Assembly (NCBI GenBank): GCA_911728455.2
Contig: OU452221.1
Coordinates: forward strand, 6,893,047-6,957,046
Length of the DNA: 64,000 nt
Reading direction: 5' to 3'
Source of the DNA: Marthasterias glacialis
Lineage: Eukaryota; Echinodermata; Asteroidea; Forcipulatida; Asteriidae
This document shows positions 13,001 to 22,045 of the stretch, piece by piece. The notes beneath the pieces were generated by a model. It made no database searches and was not told the DNA's origin. It saw nothing but the letters and a program-made list of their open reading frames with translations. Each line of letters starts with the position of its first letter. Position 1 is the first letter of the stretch. The position numbers and the translations under genes are program-made.

Positions 13001-15279
13001 ATTGTAAGCGTGAATCCAAATCATCATTGAGCTAATTTGTTACATTATATTAAAACATCCCATACATAGACTGCCTTGTGAATGGTTTAGAGTATGGTCT
13101 TATTTTTACTGTAAAGCCGCGCGACCACAATACTATACCTGTAGTAACTAATGTACTTTACCCGTAGCAACCAATGTGCCATACCCATAGCAACCAATGT
13201 ACCATACACATAGCAACCAATGTACCGTACACATAGCAACCAATGTACCATACACATAGCAACCAATGTACTATACCCGTAGCAACCAATGTACTATACT
13301 CGTAGCAACCAATGTACTATACTCATAGCAACCAATCTACTATACCCGAAGCAACCAATCTACTATACCCGAAGCAACCAATGTACTATACCCCTAGCAA
13401 CCAATGTACTATACCCGTAGCAACCAATGTACTATACCCGTAGCAACCAATGTACTATACCCCTATCAACCAATGTACTATACCCATAGCAACCAATGTA
13501 ATATACCCGTAGCAACCAATGTGCTATACCCCTAGCAATCAATGTATTATACCTATATCAACCAATGTGATATACCTGTAGCAACCAGTGTGCTTACCCA
13601 TAGCAACCAATGTGCTATACCCATCGTAACCAATGTACTGTACCGGTAGTAACCAATGTACTATACCCATAGCAGAATATATATATTGGGTGTTATAAAG
13701 TAATATTTGCTGCTTTTACTCGTGCTTTTACTCCCTCGGTGATCCTCGGAGAGTTCTATTTTCCCTCAGCTTCACCTTAGGGAAAATAGAATGCTCTGGC
13801 AATCACCTGAGGAGTCGTAGTTTTAACCATAGCAATCGAAGCAATCAAGATTTGAATATTAAATATTTGCAAACTGGTGGGACACGGGATAGTATAAGAC
13901 AAGCAAGAGAGACCTAGAAAGAGGTCATTATAAAAAAACAACTTTTCTAAATAAGCAGAATCAGAGGTGGTGATTTTATTACTTGTTGGTGAAGCGTTTA
14001 ATTTACTTTTCTTTGGATTCATTGAGATACGGTACAAGGGATTGCCTGTAGCATTGAATTCCCCTTCAGTTCAGACTCCTTCTTCTACTCTAATAAATAC
14101 ATTCATGTAGGCTGTGTTTGTCCAATGTAGGATGTATCCCTCCTCATTTGATTTGTCGGGTTGGTGTAGTGGTATCTTTCCTCGCCTTCTACCTCTAGGA
14201 CCGAGTTCGAATCCCACAGGGGAGCACTATGTGGATTGGGGTTTTCCTCCCGCATATAAAACTGAAACTTCCTTCCTTGTCTTCTCTCCATGGGGTTCTT
14301 GGCTAGTATAGTGATTATGTTGGCTTTTCTGAGAATCCTTGGCTTCACAACCAGAATGAATAAATGAAATATAGCACCATTTATCTCTATTCCTTGCTGT
14401 TCTTGTCCATACTGTTCCAGCATAAGATCTTACGTCATCCCTCCATCTTCTTCTTTGTCTGCTTCTTCTCCTTTTCCCGGTCCTTGTTTGCAACTCTATC
14501 AGTCTTGTTGTCCATCTGTTTTTCCGTTCATCGGACAGTGTGTCCAGCTCATCTCCATTAAGCCTGCTTTAGTTTCCTTATGATATCTGTAGTTCCAGTT
14601 TTCCTATGTTTTTCCCGTATGTGTGACTCTGTCTCTGACTGAGATTTGAATACATTGAAAAAATGTTGATTTATTATTATTTTTTTTTTTTTCAGAGAAT
14701 GGAGAGCGTGATCTTGTGATCATGAAGCATCGTATTGGGGTGGAGTGGCCGGACAAGATCACCAGCACAGAGGAGATTAGTATGACCGTGTATGGTGATA
14801 CTTATGGCCACTCAGCCATGGCCAAGATGGTCGGATACCCTGCTGCTATCGCGGCAAAGATGATCATGGATGGTGAGTTGTCTTGGGAACATAAAAAATG
14901 TGCAACTTTTGAAAAAAACACGGCAGATTTTCAAGTATGAAGACTTCTTTTTAAATATAACCGTTCACAGATTTGCACACAACTTACATGGTATAAAGAC
15001 GGTCATGGTGGGAAAACTTCCCTTGAAAATATTTTTGCCTCATAATGCTACAGTTTTTTCGAAACAAGTAAAACAGTTTCGATCTTGTGTGTCTGAAATC
15101 CCATATTTGATATTACATCAATTCAATTTCTACTCTTTACGTTTCATCTTTGTGCCCACTCAGGTGAGATCCTGCAAAAGGGTGTGGTCCTCCCATTCTC
15201 CAAGGACATCTATCACCTCATCTTAAACCGTCTCAAGGCAGAAGACATCCGAGCGGCAGTACGCACAGTGTACCACTAA
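3889..15279 (+). CDS. AASS: Saccharopine dehydrogenase (AASS C-terminal half or single-function SDH), 11 exons, 5' end not resolved
   Basis: Spliced exons: 3889-4010, 4619-4748, 6981-7091, 8468-8576, 8851-8927, 9806-10040, 10989-11084, 11674-11789, 12888-12976, 14696-14872, 15164-15279. Every junction is GT-AG and the phases join into one frame of 458 residues plus a TAA stop. Family knowledge: the enzyme oxidises saccharopine with NAD+ to glutamate and aminoadipate semialdehyde, the second step of lysine breakdown. Seen: a Rossmann loop GSGYMADP (residues 18-25), LPFSFHP (86-92), [13 protein letters not shown] (134-146), [11 protein letters not shown] (164-174), RGTLRYKG (255-262), then a C-terminal domain with [11 protein letters not shown] and [12 protein letters not shown]. 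Only about 13 residues precede the Rossmann strand, much as in 446-residue fungal Lys9, and the C-terminal NGERDLV segment also resembles Lys9. I recognise no reductase (LKR) exons upstream, so single-function SDH and bifunctional AASS both remain open. The gene symbol is for the family. Confidence 0.93.
4090..4284. mobile_element. Fold-back element with perfect 79-bp inverted repeats
   Basis: The arms 4090-4168 and 4206-4284 are exact reverse complements by eye, around a 37-bp loop. Candidate flanking duplication 'tagccc' at 4084-4089 and 4288-4293 (three extra A's on the right). It lies inside the first SDH intron seen here. It also explains the mirror-image open frames on both strands. Confidence 0.85.
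4498..4609 (+). repeat. 31-bp tandem repeat next to an exon acceptor
   Basis: About 3.6 copies of 'ccattcataatgtgtttcca'+'gttccttatta'. Each carries 'tttccag', a decoy-like acceptor, and the array ends 9 bp before the SDH exon at 4619. Confidence 0.85.
4619..4748 (+). CDS. AASS: SDH exon b
   Basis: The acceptor 'tcttaaag' is weak and pyrimidine-poor; it directly follows a 31-bp tandem repeat containing several 'tttccag' acceptor-like sites. It codes residues 41-83, including the variable second part of the Rossmann fold and EHDMVI, which continues into S-MLPFSFHP after splicing. The donor is gtaagg. Confidence 0.92.
4918..5062. mobile_element. Decayed MITE resembling family F
   Basis: The ends 'gaattcacaaagcactaag' and 'cttagctcttcgtgaaatc' are imperfect reverse complements and resemble the 6815-6920 element. 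Confidence 0.45.
5280..5590 (+). repeat. Dispersed repeat, family B
   Basis: It shares 'aaattaaggacaatgtgttt', 'gcccaaattttcacag' and 'caaagtaagaacactgcac' with 27420-27690. It sits in an SDH intron; the second copy is in a KIN17 intron. Confidence 0.7.
5663..5970 (+). repeat. tRNA-Leu-like SINE, family S1
   Basis: The head has box A-like 'gcggccgagcagtttagtgc' and box B 'gggttcgaatcccggtcat', then 'cttgtgtccttgagcaagac'. The body diverges from the 31042 copy after about 150 bp. Confidence 0.75.
6815..6920. mobile_element. MITE, family F
   Basis: The terminal repeats are 'caggggtggatttcacaaag' and 'ctttgtgaaacccacacctt'. Copies are at 54700-54815 and a partial one at 47743-47806. Confidence 0.75.
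6981..7091 (+). CDS. AASS: SDH exon c
   Basis: The acceptor is 'ctttgtttag' and the donor gtaagt. It codes residues 84-120: [14 protein letters not shown] and [15 protein letters not shown], matching the conserved LLPY..HP and MVTASY..P segments of saccharopine dehydrogenases. Confidence 0.94.
7133..7310. mobile_element. MITE, family D
   Basis: The ends are 'ggcccaatttcatagagctg' and 'agctctatgaaatcgggccc', with 'gcttaagca' hairpins inside. This is the most abundant family in the window. Confidence 0.8.
7318..7461. mobile_element. Diverged MITE, family D
   Basis: 'aatttataaagctgcttagc' to 'gtgcttagcaaattggcc', with family-D 'agcagg' and 'ggctggtaa' internal words. Confidence 0.6.
7874..8100. 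mobile_element. MITE-like element
   Basis: The ends 'agggccatgtcacacgaggc' and 'gccctgtgtgacaaggccat' are imperfect inverted repeats. Confidence 0.55.
8468..8576 (+). CDS. AASS: SDH exon d: [13 protein letters not shown] motif
   Basis: The acceptor is 'tctgacag' and the donor gtgaga. It codes residues 121-157 with [15 protein letters not shown], the family's most conserved stretch in the substrate-binding domain. The downstream intron is only 274 bp and holds an inverted repeat. Confidence 0.95.
8586..8741. mobile_element. Small inverted-repeat element
   Basis: 'agactgttccggc' at 8587-8599 is repeated inverted at 8728-8740. It begins about 10 bp after the donor of SDH exon d, so it sits almost on the splice site. 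Confidence 0.55.
8851..8927 (+). CDS. AASS: SDH exon e: CGGLPAPE motif
   Basis: The acceptor is 'tactctgaag' (pyrimidine-poor) and the donor gtaagt. It codes residues 158-182, with [19 protein letters not shown], which is near-identical to animal and fungal enzymes. The last codon (Asn) is split with the next exon. Confidence 0.95.
9371..9765 (+). repeat. Tandem array, about 112-bp unit
   Basis: Three full units and one partial, each with 'aaaaccatgtggatgatatt' and 'tagatacattcaccacaaga'. Single diverged units occur at 35640-35840 (inverted) and 23350-23400, so a dispersed element has amplified in place. Confidence 0.85.
9806..10040 (+). CDS. AASS: SDH exon f (longest exon)
   Basis: The acceptor is 'cgtccccag' and the donor gtttgt. 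It codes residues 184-261: [10 protein letters not shown]..., [33 protein letters not shown]. Conserved anchors are the NRDS and RGTLRY segments. A 112-bp tandem repeat array ends about 40 bp before the acceptor. Confidence 0.95.
10989..11084 (+). CDS. AASS: SDH exon g
   Basis: The acceptor is 'gtggatcag' and the donor gtgagt. It codes residues 262-293, beginning GFCKTV and ending PDITW. The closing 'ITW' corresponds to the conserved 'LTW'/'IAW' before the helical insert of the family. Confidence 0.92.
11101..11297. mobile_element. hAT-like MITE, family E
   Basis: The ends are 'caaagattatagagcgcc' and 'ggcgctctataatctttg'. The flanks ctagaaag/gtagaaag match at 7 of 8 bases. Other copies are at 15587-15878 and 38258-38384. 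Confidence 0.8.
11674..11789 (+). CDS. AASS: SDH exon h
   Basis: The acceptor is 'gcaattag' and the donor gtaagg. It codes residues 294-331, HELMCKILG followed by a charged helical segment ([21 protein letters not shown]). The position matches the poorly conserved helical insert of the family. Confidence 0.9.
12419..12587. mobile_element. MITE, family H
   Basis: From 'ccagtgtcatagggtattct' to 'tctcctgccacaccgg'; flanked by 'acta' on both sides. It is the uninterrupted counterpart of the copy at 49573-49820. Confidence 0.75.
12888..12976 (+). CDS. AASS: SDH exon i
   Basis: The acceptor is 'ccaacag' and the donor gtaact. It codes residues 332-361, including LGLLSE (family 'WLGLL/F') and [15 protein letters not shown]. 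The next intron carries the 23-bp satellite-like array. Confidence 0.9.
13130..13674 (+). repeat. 23-bp tandem array (about 24 copies)
   Basis: The unit is approximately 'tacccgtagcaaccaatgta'+'cta'. Nearly every unit carries a CCAAT pentamer on the plus strand. It lies in the SDH intron between exons i and j. Units differ by one to three bases. Confidence 0.92.
14155..14360 (+). repeat. tRNA-derived SINE, family S2
   Basis: Box A-like 'ggttggtgtagtggtatc', box B 'gagttcgaatccc', then 'gtggattggggttttcctcc'. It lies in the last large SDH intron. Confidence 0.75.
14696..14872 (+). CDS. AASS: SDH exon j
   Basis: The acceptor is a long T tract plus 'ttcag', and the donor is gtgagt. It codes residues 362-420: [19 protein letters not shown] and [19 protein letters not shown]. 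The first segment is closer to fungal Lys9 (NERDMVVL) than to vertebrate AASS (EEKDMIVMRD), as far as I can recall the families. Confidence 0.95.
14940..15062 (-). repeat. Fragment of family A
   Basis: 'cttacatggtataaag'-like words and 'ttcccttgaaaatatttttg' read as the reverse complement of the 29990 subfamily. Confidence 0.55.
15164..15279 (+). CDS. AASS: SDH last exon with stop codon
   Basis: The acceptor is 'cccactcag', immediately followed by gtgaga, so the acceptor overlaps a perfect donor consensus. It codes residues 421-458, [21 protein letters not shown]..., and ends TVYH then TAA (15277-15279). There is no peroxisomal or other C-terminal signal that I recognise. Confidence 0.94.
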
Positions 15280-15586
15280 TCCACTCCCTAACATTGGCCA
15301 TCATCTATAAGCATCGACTGCTAATTAACCAGTGCACATTGTGTCAAATTAGGGGTGGAACCCCTCCCACAGGAATCATGTTTCTGACACAAAAATTCCA
15401 TGAATAAGAAGTTGTTATTTAGCTCAGAATTAATACAAAGGATATCCTCTTACCAAACTGAAATTGGCCCTTCGTAAAAGCCAAATCCTGATTATGTAAT
15501 TAGAAAACTTGGATTTTAGTTCCGTCCACGTGGATTCAATACACAGTGGTGTGTCATTCCTTTTATTGTTATAAAGCAGTTATTAT

Positions 15587-15878
15587 CAAAGATTATAGAA
15601 CGCCGAAGGTGCAAGATTGGCTGAAATGTGAAATCTCACTGGACGCCATTTCAGCAAGTGACTCTTTTGTTTATTGTATTGTGAGTTTGGAAATAAATCA
15701 ATTGAATCGAATCGATGCAACAATAGATCAGAGCAGATCAGTGCAAACAATGACCATTGCTGTCGATGGGAAACAAAACATCCACTTGCTGAAATGGCGT
15801 CTAGTGGAGTATCACATTCCAACAGAAGATAGAGCTCCAGTTCCCCATCTTGCGCCTTCCGCACTCTTATAATCTTTA
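15587..15878. mobile_element. hAT-like MITE, family E, with 8-bp target duplication
   Basis: It has an exact 'gttattat' at 15579-15586 and 15879-15886. The ends are 'caaagattatagaacgcc' and 'actcttataatcttta'. It lies 300 bp after the SDH stop codon, so it probably sits in the 3' UTR. Confidence 0.88.
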
Positions 15879-16157
15879 GTTATTATCAACACTCTCTGAT
15901 CATGTGCCTAAAGCCTGTTGTCAGTTGTAATGGAACCATGCAAGAAGTGTGGTTATGTATTTTCAAGGGGATCTAAACATTTTTTATGACCTTACAGACT
16001 TTTTTGTAGCAAAATTAGTTTCCTTCTGAATTTATTTTGTTCTACACTTTTACGTAAAAATCTGTGTTTTCATTTTGTATTGCTAGCCAGGGTCAAAACA
16101 TGCAATAGGGTAGTTGCTTATTTTTTTTAAATGTTTACTACAGAACTGTTTTATTAA

Positions 16158-16163
16158 AATAAA
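16158..16163 (+). terminator. Probable polyadenylation signal of the SDH gene
   Basis: AATAAA lies about 880 bp after the stop codon. It is the clearest signal outside inserted elements; an earlier AATAAA near 15691 lies inside a hAT-like element in the presumed 3' UTR, so either could be used. Confidence 0.45.
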
Positions 16164-17870
16164 GACTGAGTAAGACTTGTTTTTACATGACTTCAAACTT
16201 GAAACCACCCTCTTTCCGATCATTCAATGCTATCCACAGGGTTTTAAATAAGAGAATAAAAGAGTGGTGATGAGGTCGTAAATGGGCGTTTAAGACCATG
16301 CAGGGTTGTGGCTGAGAGATAAAGGACCCCACCCCAAGGCGAGGTCCTTTATAAATAAACGGCCATTCATAAATTCCCAAGACAGTTTAGGCATTCCTAT
16401 TGGTTGAAAGGTGGTCACATGACCGACAGTGTTTAGCTGGTGTTAAACAGATGATAAAGACACTGCTGGAGCTGTTTACCCGGTTCAAGACCAGTTATTT
16501 TAGTCTGGTTCTCCGCTTTGATATTCTAACACCAGAAAACTCGTATGAATATGTCTCTACTTCACATTTAAACATGGCCATGTGATATCTTCTCGACCAA
16601 TCAGAATGGATAAACTGTCTGGGGAAGTTATGAATGATAGATAAACTCTGCCATCCTGCACAGAATTTTCAGACAAAACTGGTAGAGAAAAGTAAAACAA
16701 AACATAATGCTGTTTCTGGGAGTCAGTTGAGGTGCTAGTGGCAAACAATTGGCGTCGGTTTATTTTCATGCAGGGTACACTTGGGCGCCCCTTGACGAAA
16801 GTCTATAAAAGCTTTCAGTCTTTCAAGTTTGTTCTTAAACTTTTGGGATTTTATTACAGAATAGAGCTTTCCAAAGAAAAACACAAACAAACATTCAAAA
16901 AGAGGGCAATCAGAAGATTGAATAAAGGTCCTCTTTTAAAGGTTTGGTGCATTACTGAGTGTTGACGTTTTTAAGTTACACCTTACAAATATGATACAAT
17001 AATTTAGTTAGAAAAAATGATGTTGTGCCTTCCTGTATATTTTTACATGATTAATTTTCTTTAAAGTTAACAGTCTTCGGGAATGCCCCCCAAAATAGGT
17101 CACTTACTGACATGGCTGGATGCCTTCTGTGACTTTATCATTACATAACATATTCATGAGCTATTCCAGAGGACAAAGTTGCTCTGGGATGAGGAATGAC
17201 AAGTGTGTGTTCTTTCTATTCAAAAATTCACTCGTGAATATGTATCATGTAATGCATGTGACGCCACAGGTAGCAAGTGAGCTATTTACGTGGGCGTCCC
17301 TGAGTAGTATTATTTTTCAGGAAATAAATCATGTAAAAATATACATGAAGGCACTACACGATTTTTCCAACTGACTATTTGTATAATAGTTATAAGGTGT
17401 AAAATAAAAACTTAAATATTTACTAATTCACTAAACCTTTAAAACTGCCGCTTAGCTACAGGCTTCACTAACAGCAAATCTGAAATTGAAGTTATTAAGT
17501 AATAACACATTCTGCTGCAACTACCAACTTTTTCTAAAAAGATTGATTGATGAAAATACTATTTTTACAGCAATCTTTTCTTGCCCTAGAACATTAAGGT
17601 ACTTGTTAACCTTCATCTTCGCTGAATTGGCAATGGAGCAATATTTATTTATTTCTAAATGATCAAGGTTCGGTAAAATTATTAGTAATACTGAATTTTG
17701 TGAGATATTGTAGAAATGCTACAGACGATGATATTAAAGTATTTAGGAATGTAGTTGCCGGGGTTTTCAAATTGTCTATACAGCAATGTACAAAATACCT
17801 GAAAATTTTCCCAGCGGGAATTCTTTTACACTGCAGCTATCCCATTGAGCTGTTTTAAGTCGTCACTCTT
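16164..17870. other. No gene seen
   Basis: Short words at 16390-16640 ('tggtcacatgaccg', 'ccaatcagaatggataaactg') recur near 10660 and 39570, so a decayed repeat is present. Otherwise unremarkable. Confidence 0.4.
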
Positions 17871-17871
17871 C

Positions 17872-18010
17872 TATCAATATTTGGGTGAATAAAGAAAATT
17901 GACTGGAGGGAGAATTGAATCTGCGACCTCCGGCTTAACATATCGACGCTCTACCAACAGAGCTATCCAGCCCTAATGTTTGTGGTCCCCCTGTTAGTCA
18001 AACCTTGTGA
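17872..18010 (-). repeat. tRNA-derived SINE head, family S3
   Basis: Reverse strand: 'ggatagctctgttggtagag' ... 'ggaggtcgcagattcaattc', a tRNA-like A/B box pair. Related copies are at 34920, 35200 and 37200. Confidence 0.7.
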
Positions 18011-18229
18011 TTTATTGCTTGATCTTTTATCAAGAAGCAAATCAAGCATCATTTTTCTATAAAATCTGTATAGGTTTGCAGTTAACAGTGAAAAACTTCG
18101 CAGAAAAAACTTTGCCGTTCCGACCTGTTTTTATTTTTACACTAGCTAGTACCTCTTTGGAAAGCATGGATAAAACAGTGTTATGCCCCACGCCAAAATC
18201 AGACACTTCTCTGAAATAGTGAAATGGCA

Positions 18230-18540
18230 TCAAAAGTGGAGACGATCGAAATATCAGCCATGTTATCAATGTGATGTGATGTCTTAAACATTCGATATGT
18301 TGAGAAATACTTACCTTATATGCCCTAAGTAGGTGTTATTTGACAGCTCTTCTCAACTAATTGATGAGCAAAACAAGCCAGGCATGCAACTTTTCAGCGG
18401 ATCAGCTGATCTCCTCTTTTTTCTTCACTTTTTAGTGTCAAAGAAAACTGAAAGACACTGTACAAAGTTATGTGTGTTTGCTTTTTCCTCATTTTTTTCA
18501 GTTTCACCGCTGCATGCCTGGTAAACCCAGTTAGAGCTTT
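18230..18540 (+). repeat. Dispersed repeat, family C
   Basis: It shares 'aatgtgatgtgatgtcttaa', 'aggtgttatttga.agct' and 'gatgag.aaaacaag' with 21905-22045. Its 3' part resembles 57960-58160. Confidence 0.6.
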
Positions 18541-19688
18541 TACATGAGGTGCCTGCTTTGGGCAAAGAGCATCACATAGAAGAACTTGGCTTTTTTCTGG
18601 GGATGCAACCCGAGATAAGCTAGGACATTTTGGGACTTGGCAATGCTACCTTTCCAAAATGCTAACCGGAATTCTGAGGTATTTGCTTACAAAACTGTTT
18701 TTATGAAAGGATCTACGATTGAGTGAACATGGTTTTAGTATACTAGGCGTGAAAGTAGTGCTTTGAAAAATTTACAGCTTGTAGTATTTCACCAATCCCC
18801 AGACTTCAAGAAAAGTGCAATTTTATTTTTGTGTAAAGGGATTGTATTTCTTTTATAGCCGTTTTTATGCTTGTAAAAGTTTGAAGATACAAAACACTAC
18901 AACCCAAAAATTATATTTTATTGCCAAAAGCTTTGGGTTTTGTGCCAATTCTTAGTTTTAATCCTTGCTGTAAAACATACAAAGTTTGGGTTTTGACCTA
19001 GGCATCATAGAGAACACACATCTTGTGTAAATATTCTCCTTTTTCCTGCTAGGGTTAGGATTTCATTCTGGAATTTATTCTGGAATTTATTCTGAAATTC
19101 ATTCTGGAGGTTTATTCTGTAGTTTATTCTGGATTTAGACAGTAAGGACTGGAACATCTACAGCCTGGAATCTTTTCCTGATATTTTGGATTCTCTGAAA
19201 CTTCATGAGACTTTATATTTTTGCATTGACATTTAAAGTAAATGGGTTTGTTTTTTGGTTTGTTTTATTTTTCATATAGGGGTATTAATACCATGTAGTA
19301 TGTCATCATTGTTTTTATTCAAGGTGTGAAATTCTGTAGTTGGCAATTCATTAGCAGTTGAGGTTTTATGAGTTCATGTATGTATTTTGTTTTTTTATAA
19401 AAGATTCCAGAGCTAATGTTTATACTGCTGGTTTAATTCAGTTGTAAATAAGCTTATAGGTGTCTTTTATTTGTCTCGTCTGGTTTACGTGAAAAGGGTG
19501 CAAGATGTCGCTGCTGCTACGATCAGAAACATTTGCAGCACTTATTGTAAGTTTAAAGCTGGTACTTATAAAAAAGCACCCTGGAAGTTTCCCTGCGTTA
19601 ATTGATATCCTTTATCAAAGAGATCATGTCAAATTTAAACAGTTGCCGTGCATCGGCTACTTTTATCGAAACGAAAAGAAACCTGTTC

Positions 19689-20485
19689 TACGAAAGCCCA
19701 ATCGTGCCACAGAAAAAAATAAAATCACTGGAAAATAATCCGTTATAACGAATTAATAATCCGTTATAACGAATTAATAATCCGTAATAACGAATTAATA
19801 ATCCGTTATAACGAATTAGTAATCCGTAATAACGAATTAATAATCCGTTATAACGAATTAAATAATCCGTAATAACGAATTAATAATCCGTAATAACGAA
19901 TTAATAATCCGTAATAACGAATTAGTAATCCGTTATAACGAATTAGTAATCCGTAATAACGAATTAATAATCCGTTATAACAAATTAAATAATCCGTAAT
20001 AACGAATTAATAATCCGTTATAACGAATTAAATAATCCGTAATAACGAATTAGTAATCCGTTATAACGAATTAATAATCCGTAATAACGAATTAATAATC
20101 CGTTATAACGAATTAAATAATCCGTAATAACGAATTAATAATCCGTTATAACGAATTAATTAATTAATTCGTTATTACGGATTATTAATTCGTTATTAAG
20201 AATTAATAATTCGTTATAACGGATTATTAATTCGTTATTACGGATTATTTAATTCGTTATAACGGATTATTAATTCGTTATTACGGATTATTAATTCGTT
20301 ATAACGGATTATTAATTCGTTATTACGGATTATTTAATTCGTTATAACGAATTATTAATTCGTTATTACGGATTACTAATTCGTTATAACGGATTACTAA
20401 TTCGTTATTACGGATTATTAATTCGTTATAACGGATTATTTTCCAGTGATTTTATTTATTTCTGTGGCACGATTGGGCTTTCGTA
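19689..20485. mobile_element. Fold-back element built of 20/21-bp repeats
   Basis: The outer ends are 'tacgaaagcccaatcgtgcc' and its reverse complement, continuing about 55 bp. Inside, each arm is a tandem array of 'aatccgttataacgaattaa' alternating with 'aatccgtaataacgaattaa'. The arrays switch orientation once, near 20160. Flanking 'ctgttc' at 19683-19688 and 20486-20491 is a 6-bp target duplication. There is no coding capacity. The architecture resembles Drosophila FB and sea urchin TU elements, but I cannot assign a family. Confidence 0.92.
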
Positions 20486-20491
20486 CTGTTC

Positions 20492-21558
20492 CTTTCAAAC
20501 AGGGTAGTCTCTAAAATGTGATACTTGCTGATTGTGTACCGTCTACTGGTTGGTGTTGTACCTAAATGTATAACATGATTTGGTTTTTTAGAAAGAGAAA
20601 ATTGATTTTCACAATCAAGTTTGCAATAAACTTCACAGCATACAACAAATATTTTATCAAATTCTTTGGTGAAAACAATGACTCAGCTGATTTATGTTTT
20701 GTCCAGTTTTTTTTACGTGCAACTTTTTTTTCTTCAGTTGTGGCAATCGAAGTAAGCTACGGTGTTTTGGGGGTCTTCGAATGTTATTTTCTCAACTTTT
20801 ACTGTATTTCAGATGGAAACATGACACTGGAGGATTCATTCTAGTGTGAAATTTATAATAAGTGAGCTTTCAGATTGTTGTTTTCCTTTTATAAATACAT
20901 TGTACCAACCTGGAACACTTTTTCTATAAGAATGTAACCCCCTATCGGGCAACAGTTGAATTGTTTGTTGACCCACCCCCACCCCCAATCCTCACCATCA
21001 CCCCTCACCCCAGGCCAAGTTCGAACAAGGACCATTTGTGGACTAGTTAACAAGTTGTCCTTGTTCGAACTTGGCCCTACCTTGTGACTACTTGTTCATG
21101 CACTTTATGGCTGGTTGACTCAAAAACCTGAAACATGATTCGATTCCGAAATATGATCCATATTTTATCCATGATAGTCAACATCCTATTAAATATTATA
21201 AGGATCGACAAGTAAAACCGGAAGATATGGTAACAGCCTTTGAGTGGAACTTTTAATCCTTTTTCGGGGGTAAAATTACAAGAAAACTAGAAGGCATGTG
21301 GCTTTAAAACAAATGTACATTGTTTTTTATATGCAAAGTAGTAGACATTATTTTTGTGAGGCAAGTTTTCTTAACCGGTTATGATGACTCTGTACGGATG
21401 AATTCAGTGGCAATAATGTGAGTGGCGAATGAGGGTTATTGCAAATAATAAACAAGAATTATGAAATAATCCCGTATCATGTGTGCTCTTTTCTTTTCTC
21501 CTTGAGATGTCCATTTTTTGGGTTAAATCTCAGCAAGTATATTATTCAAAAAGTGCAA
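20492..21558. other. No gene seen; one small hairpin
   Basis: An exact 20-bp inverted repeat (ggccaagttcgaacaaggac) at 21013-21032 and 21057-21076 is the only structure noted. Confidence 0.5.
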
Positions 21559-21566
21559 GATGTACC

Positions 21567-21749
21567 CAGGGGCGTAGCCAGGACTTTTTCACTAGGGGAC
21601 ACAGGGGGGTGGTGGGGGTGGTATTGCTTTTCAGTGGGGGCCAAGGTAGCATATTTTTTAAAGAATTACATGTATCTACATTTTTTTCATGGGAGGCACT
21701 GGAAATTTGTGGGTGGCCACGTGCCCCCCCCCCCTTGGCTACGCCGCTG
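21567..21749. mobile_element. hAT-like MITE with 8-bp target duplication
   Basis: The ends are 'caggggcgtagccagg' and 'ccttggctacgccgctg', flanked by exact 'gatgtacc' at 21559-21566 and 21750-21757. Termini of the 'CAGGGGCGTAGC' type are widespread among animal hAT MITEs. Confidence 0.92.
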
Positions 21750-21904
21750 GATGTACCTCATTTGGCAATATTTTTGTTTTGTAATTTACAAGAAAATTTA
21801 GAAAGCAAGGAGTCTTGGTTAAATAGACAGGGGTGGCTGGGAATATGTGGCGCCAAAATCAGGTACTTTTTGGAAACATTGAAAATGCATTATTAATGAA
21901 GTAA

Positions 21905-22045
21905 TCTGAAACATCAAGCATAGTGGTAATCAATGTAATGTGATGTCTTAATGTTCTATTGCAGGAGTACTTACCTTCGGCCCTAAAACAGTAGTTATTT
22001 GAGAGCCCCCTTGTCATCTATTTGATGAATAAAACAAGCTTTGGC
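21905..22045 (+). repeat. Dispersed repeat, family C fragment
   Basis: 'aatgtaatgtgatgtcttaa' to 'gatgaataaaacaagc' matches 18260-18375. Confidence 0.6.

Noticed and set aside
19689-20485. CRISPR array or centromeric satellite
   Set aside because: The repeats have no variable spacers, invert once, and sit between unique ends with a target duplication; this is a fold-back transposable element in an animal genome.
21483-21896. 137-codon open frame
   Set aside because: It spans the whole hAT-like MITE and its flanks, including its poly-C run; not a gene.
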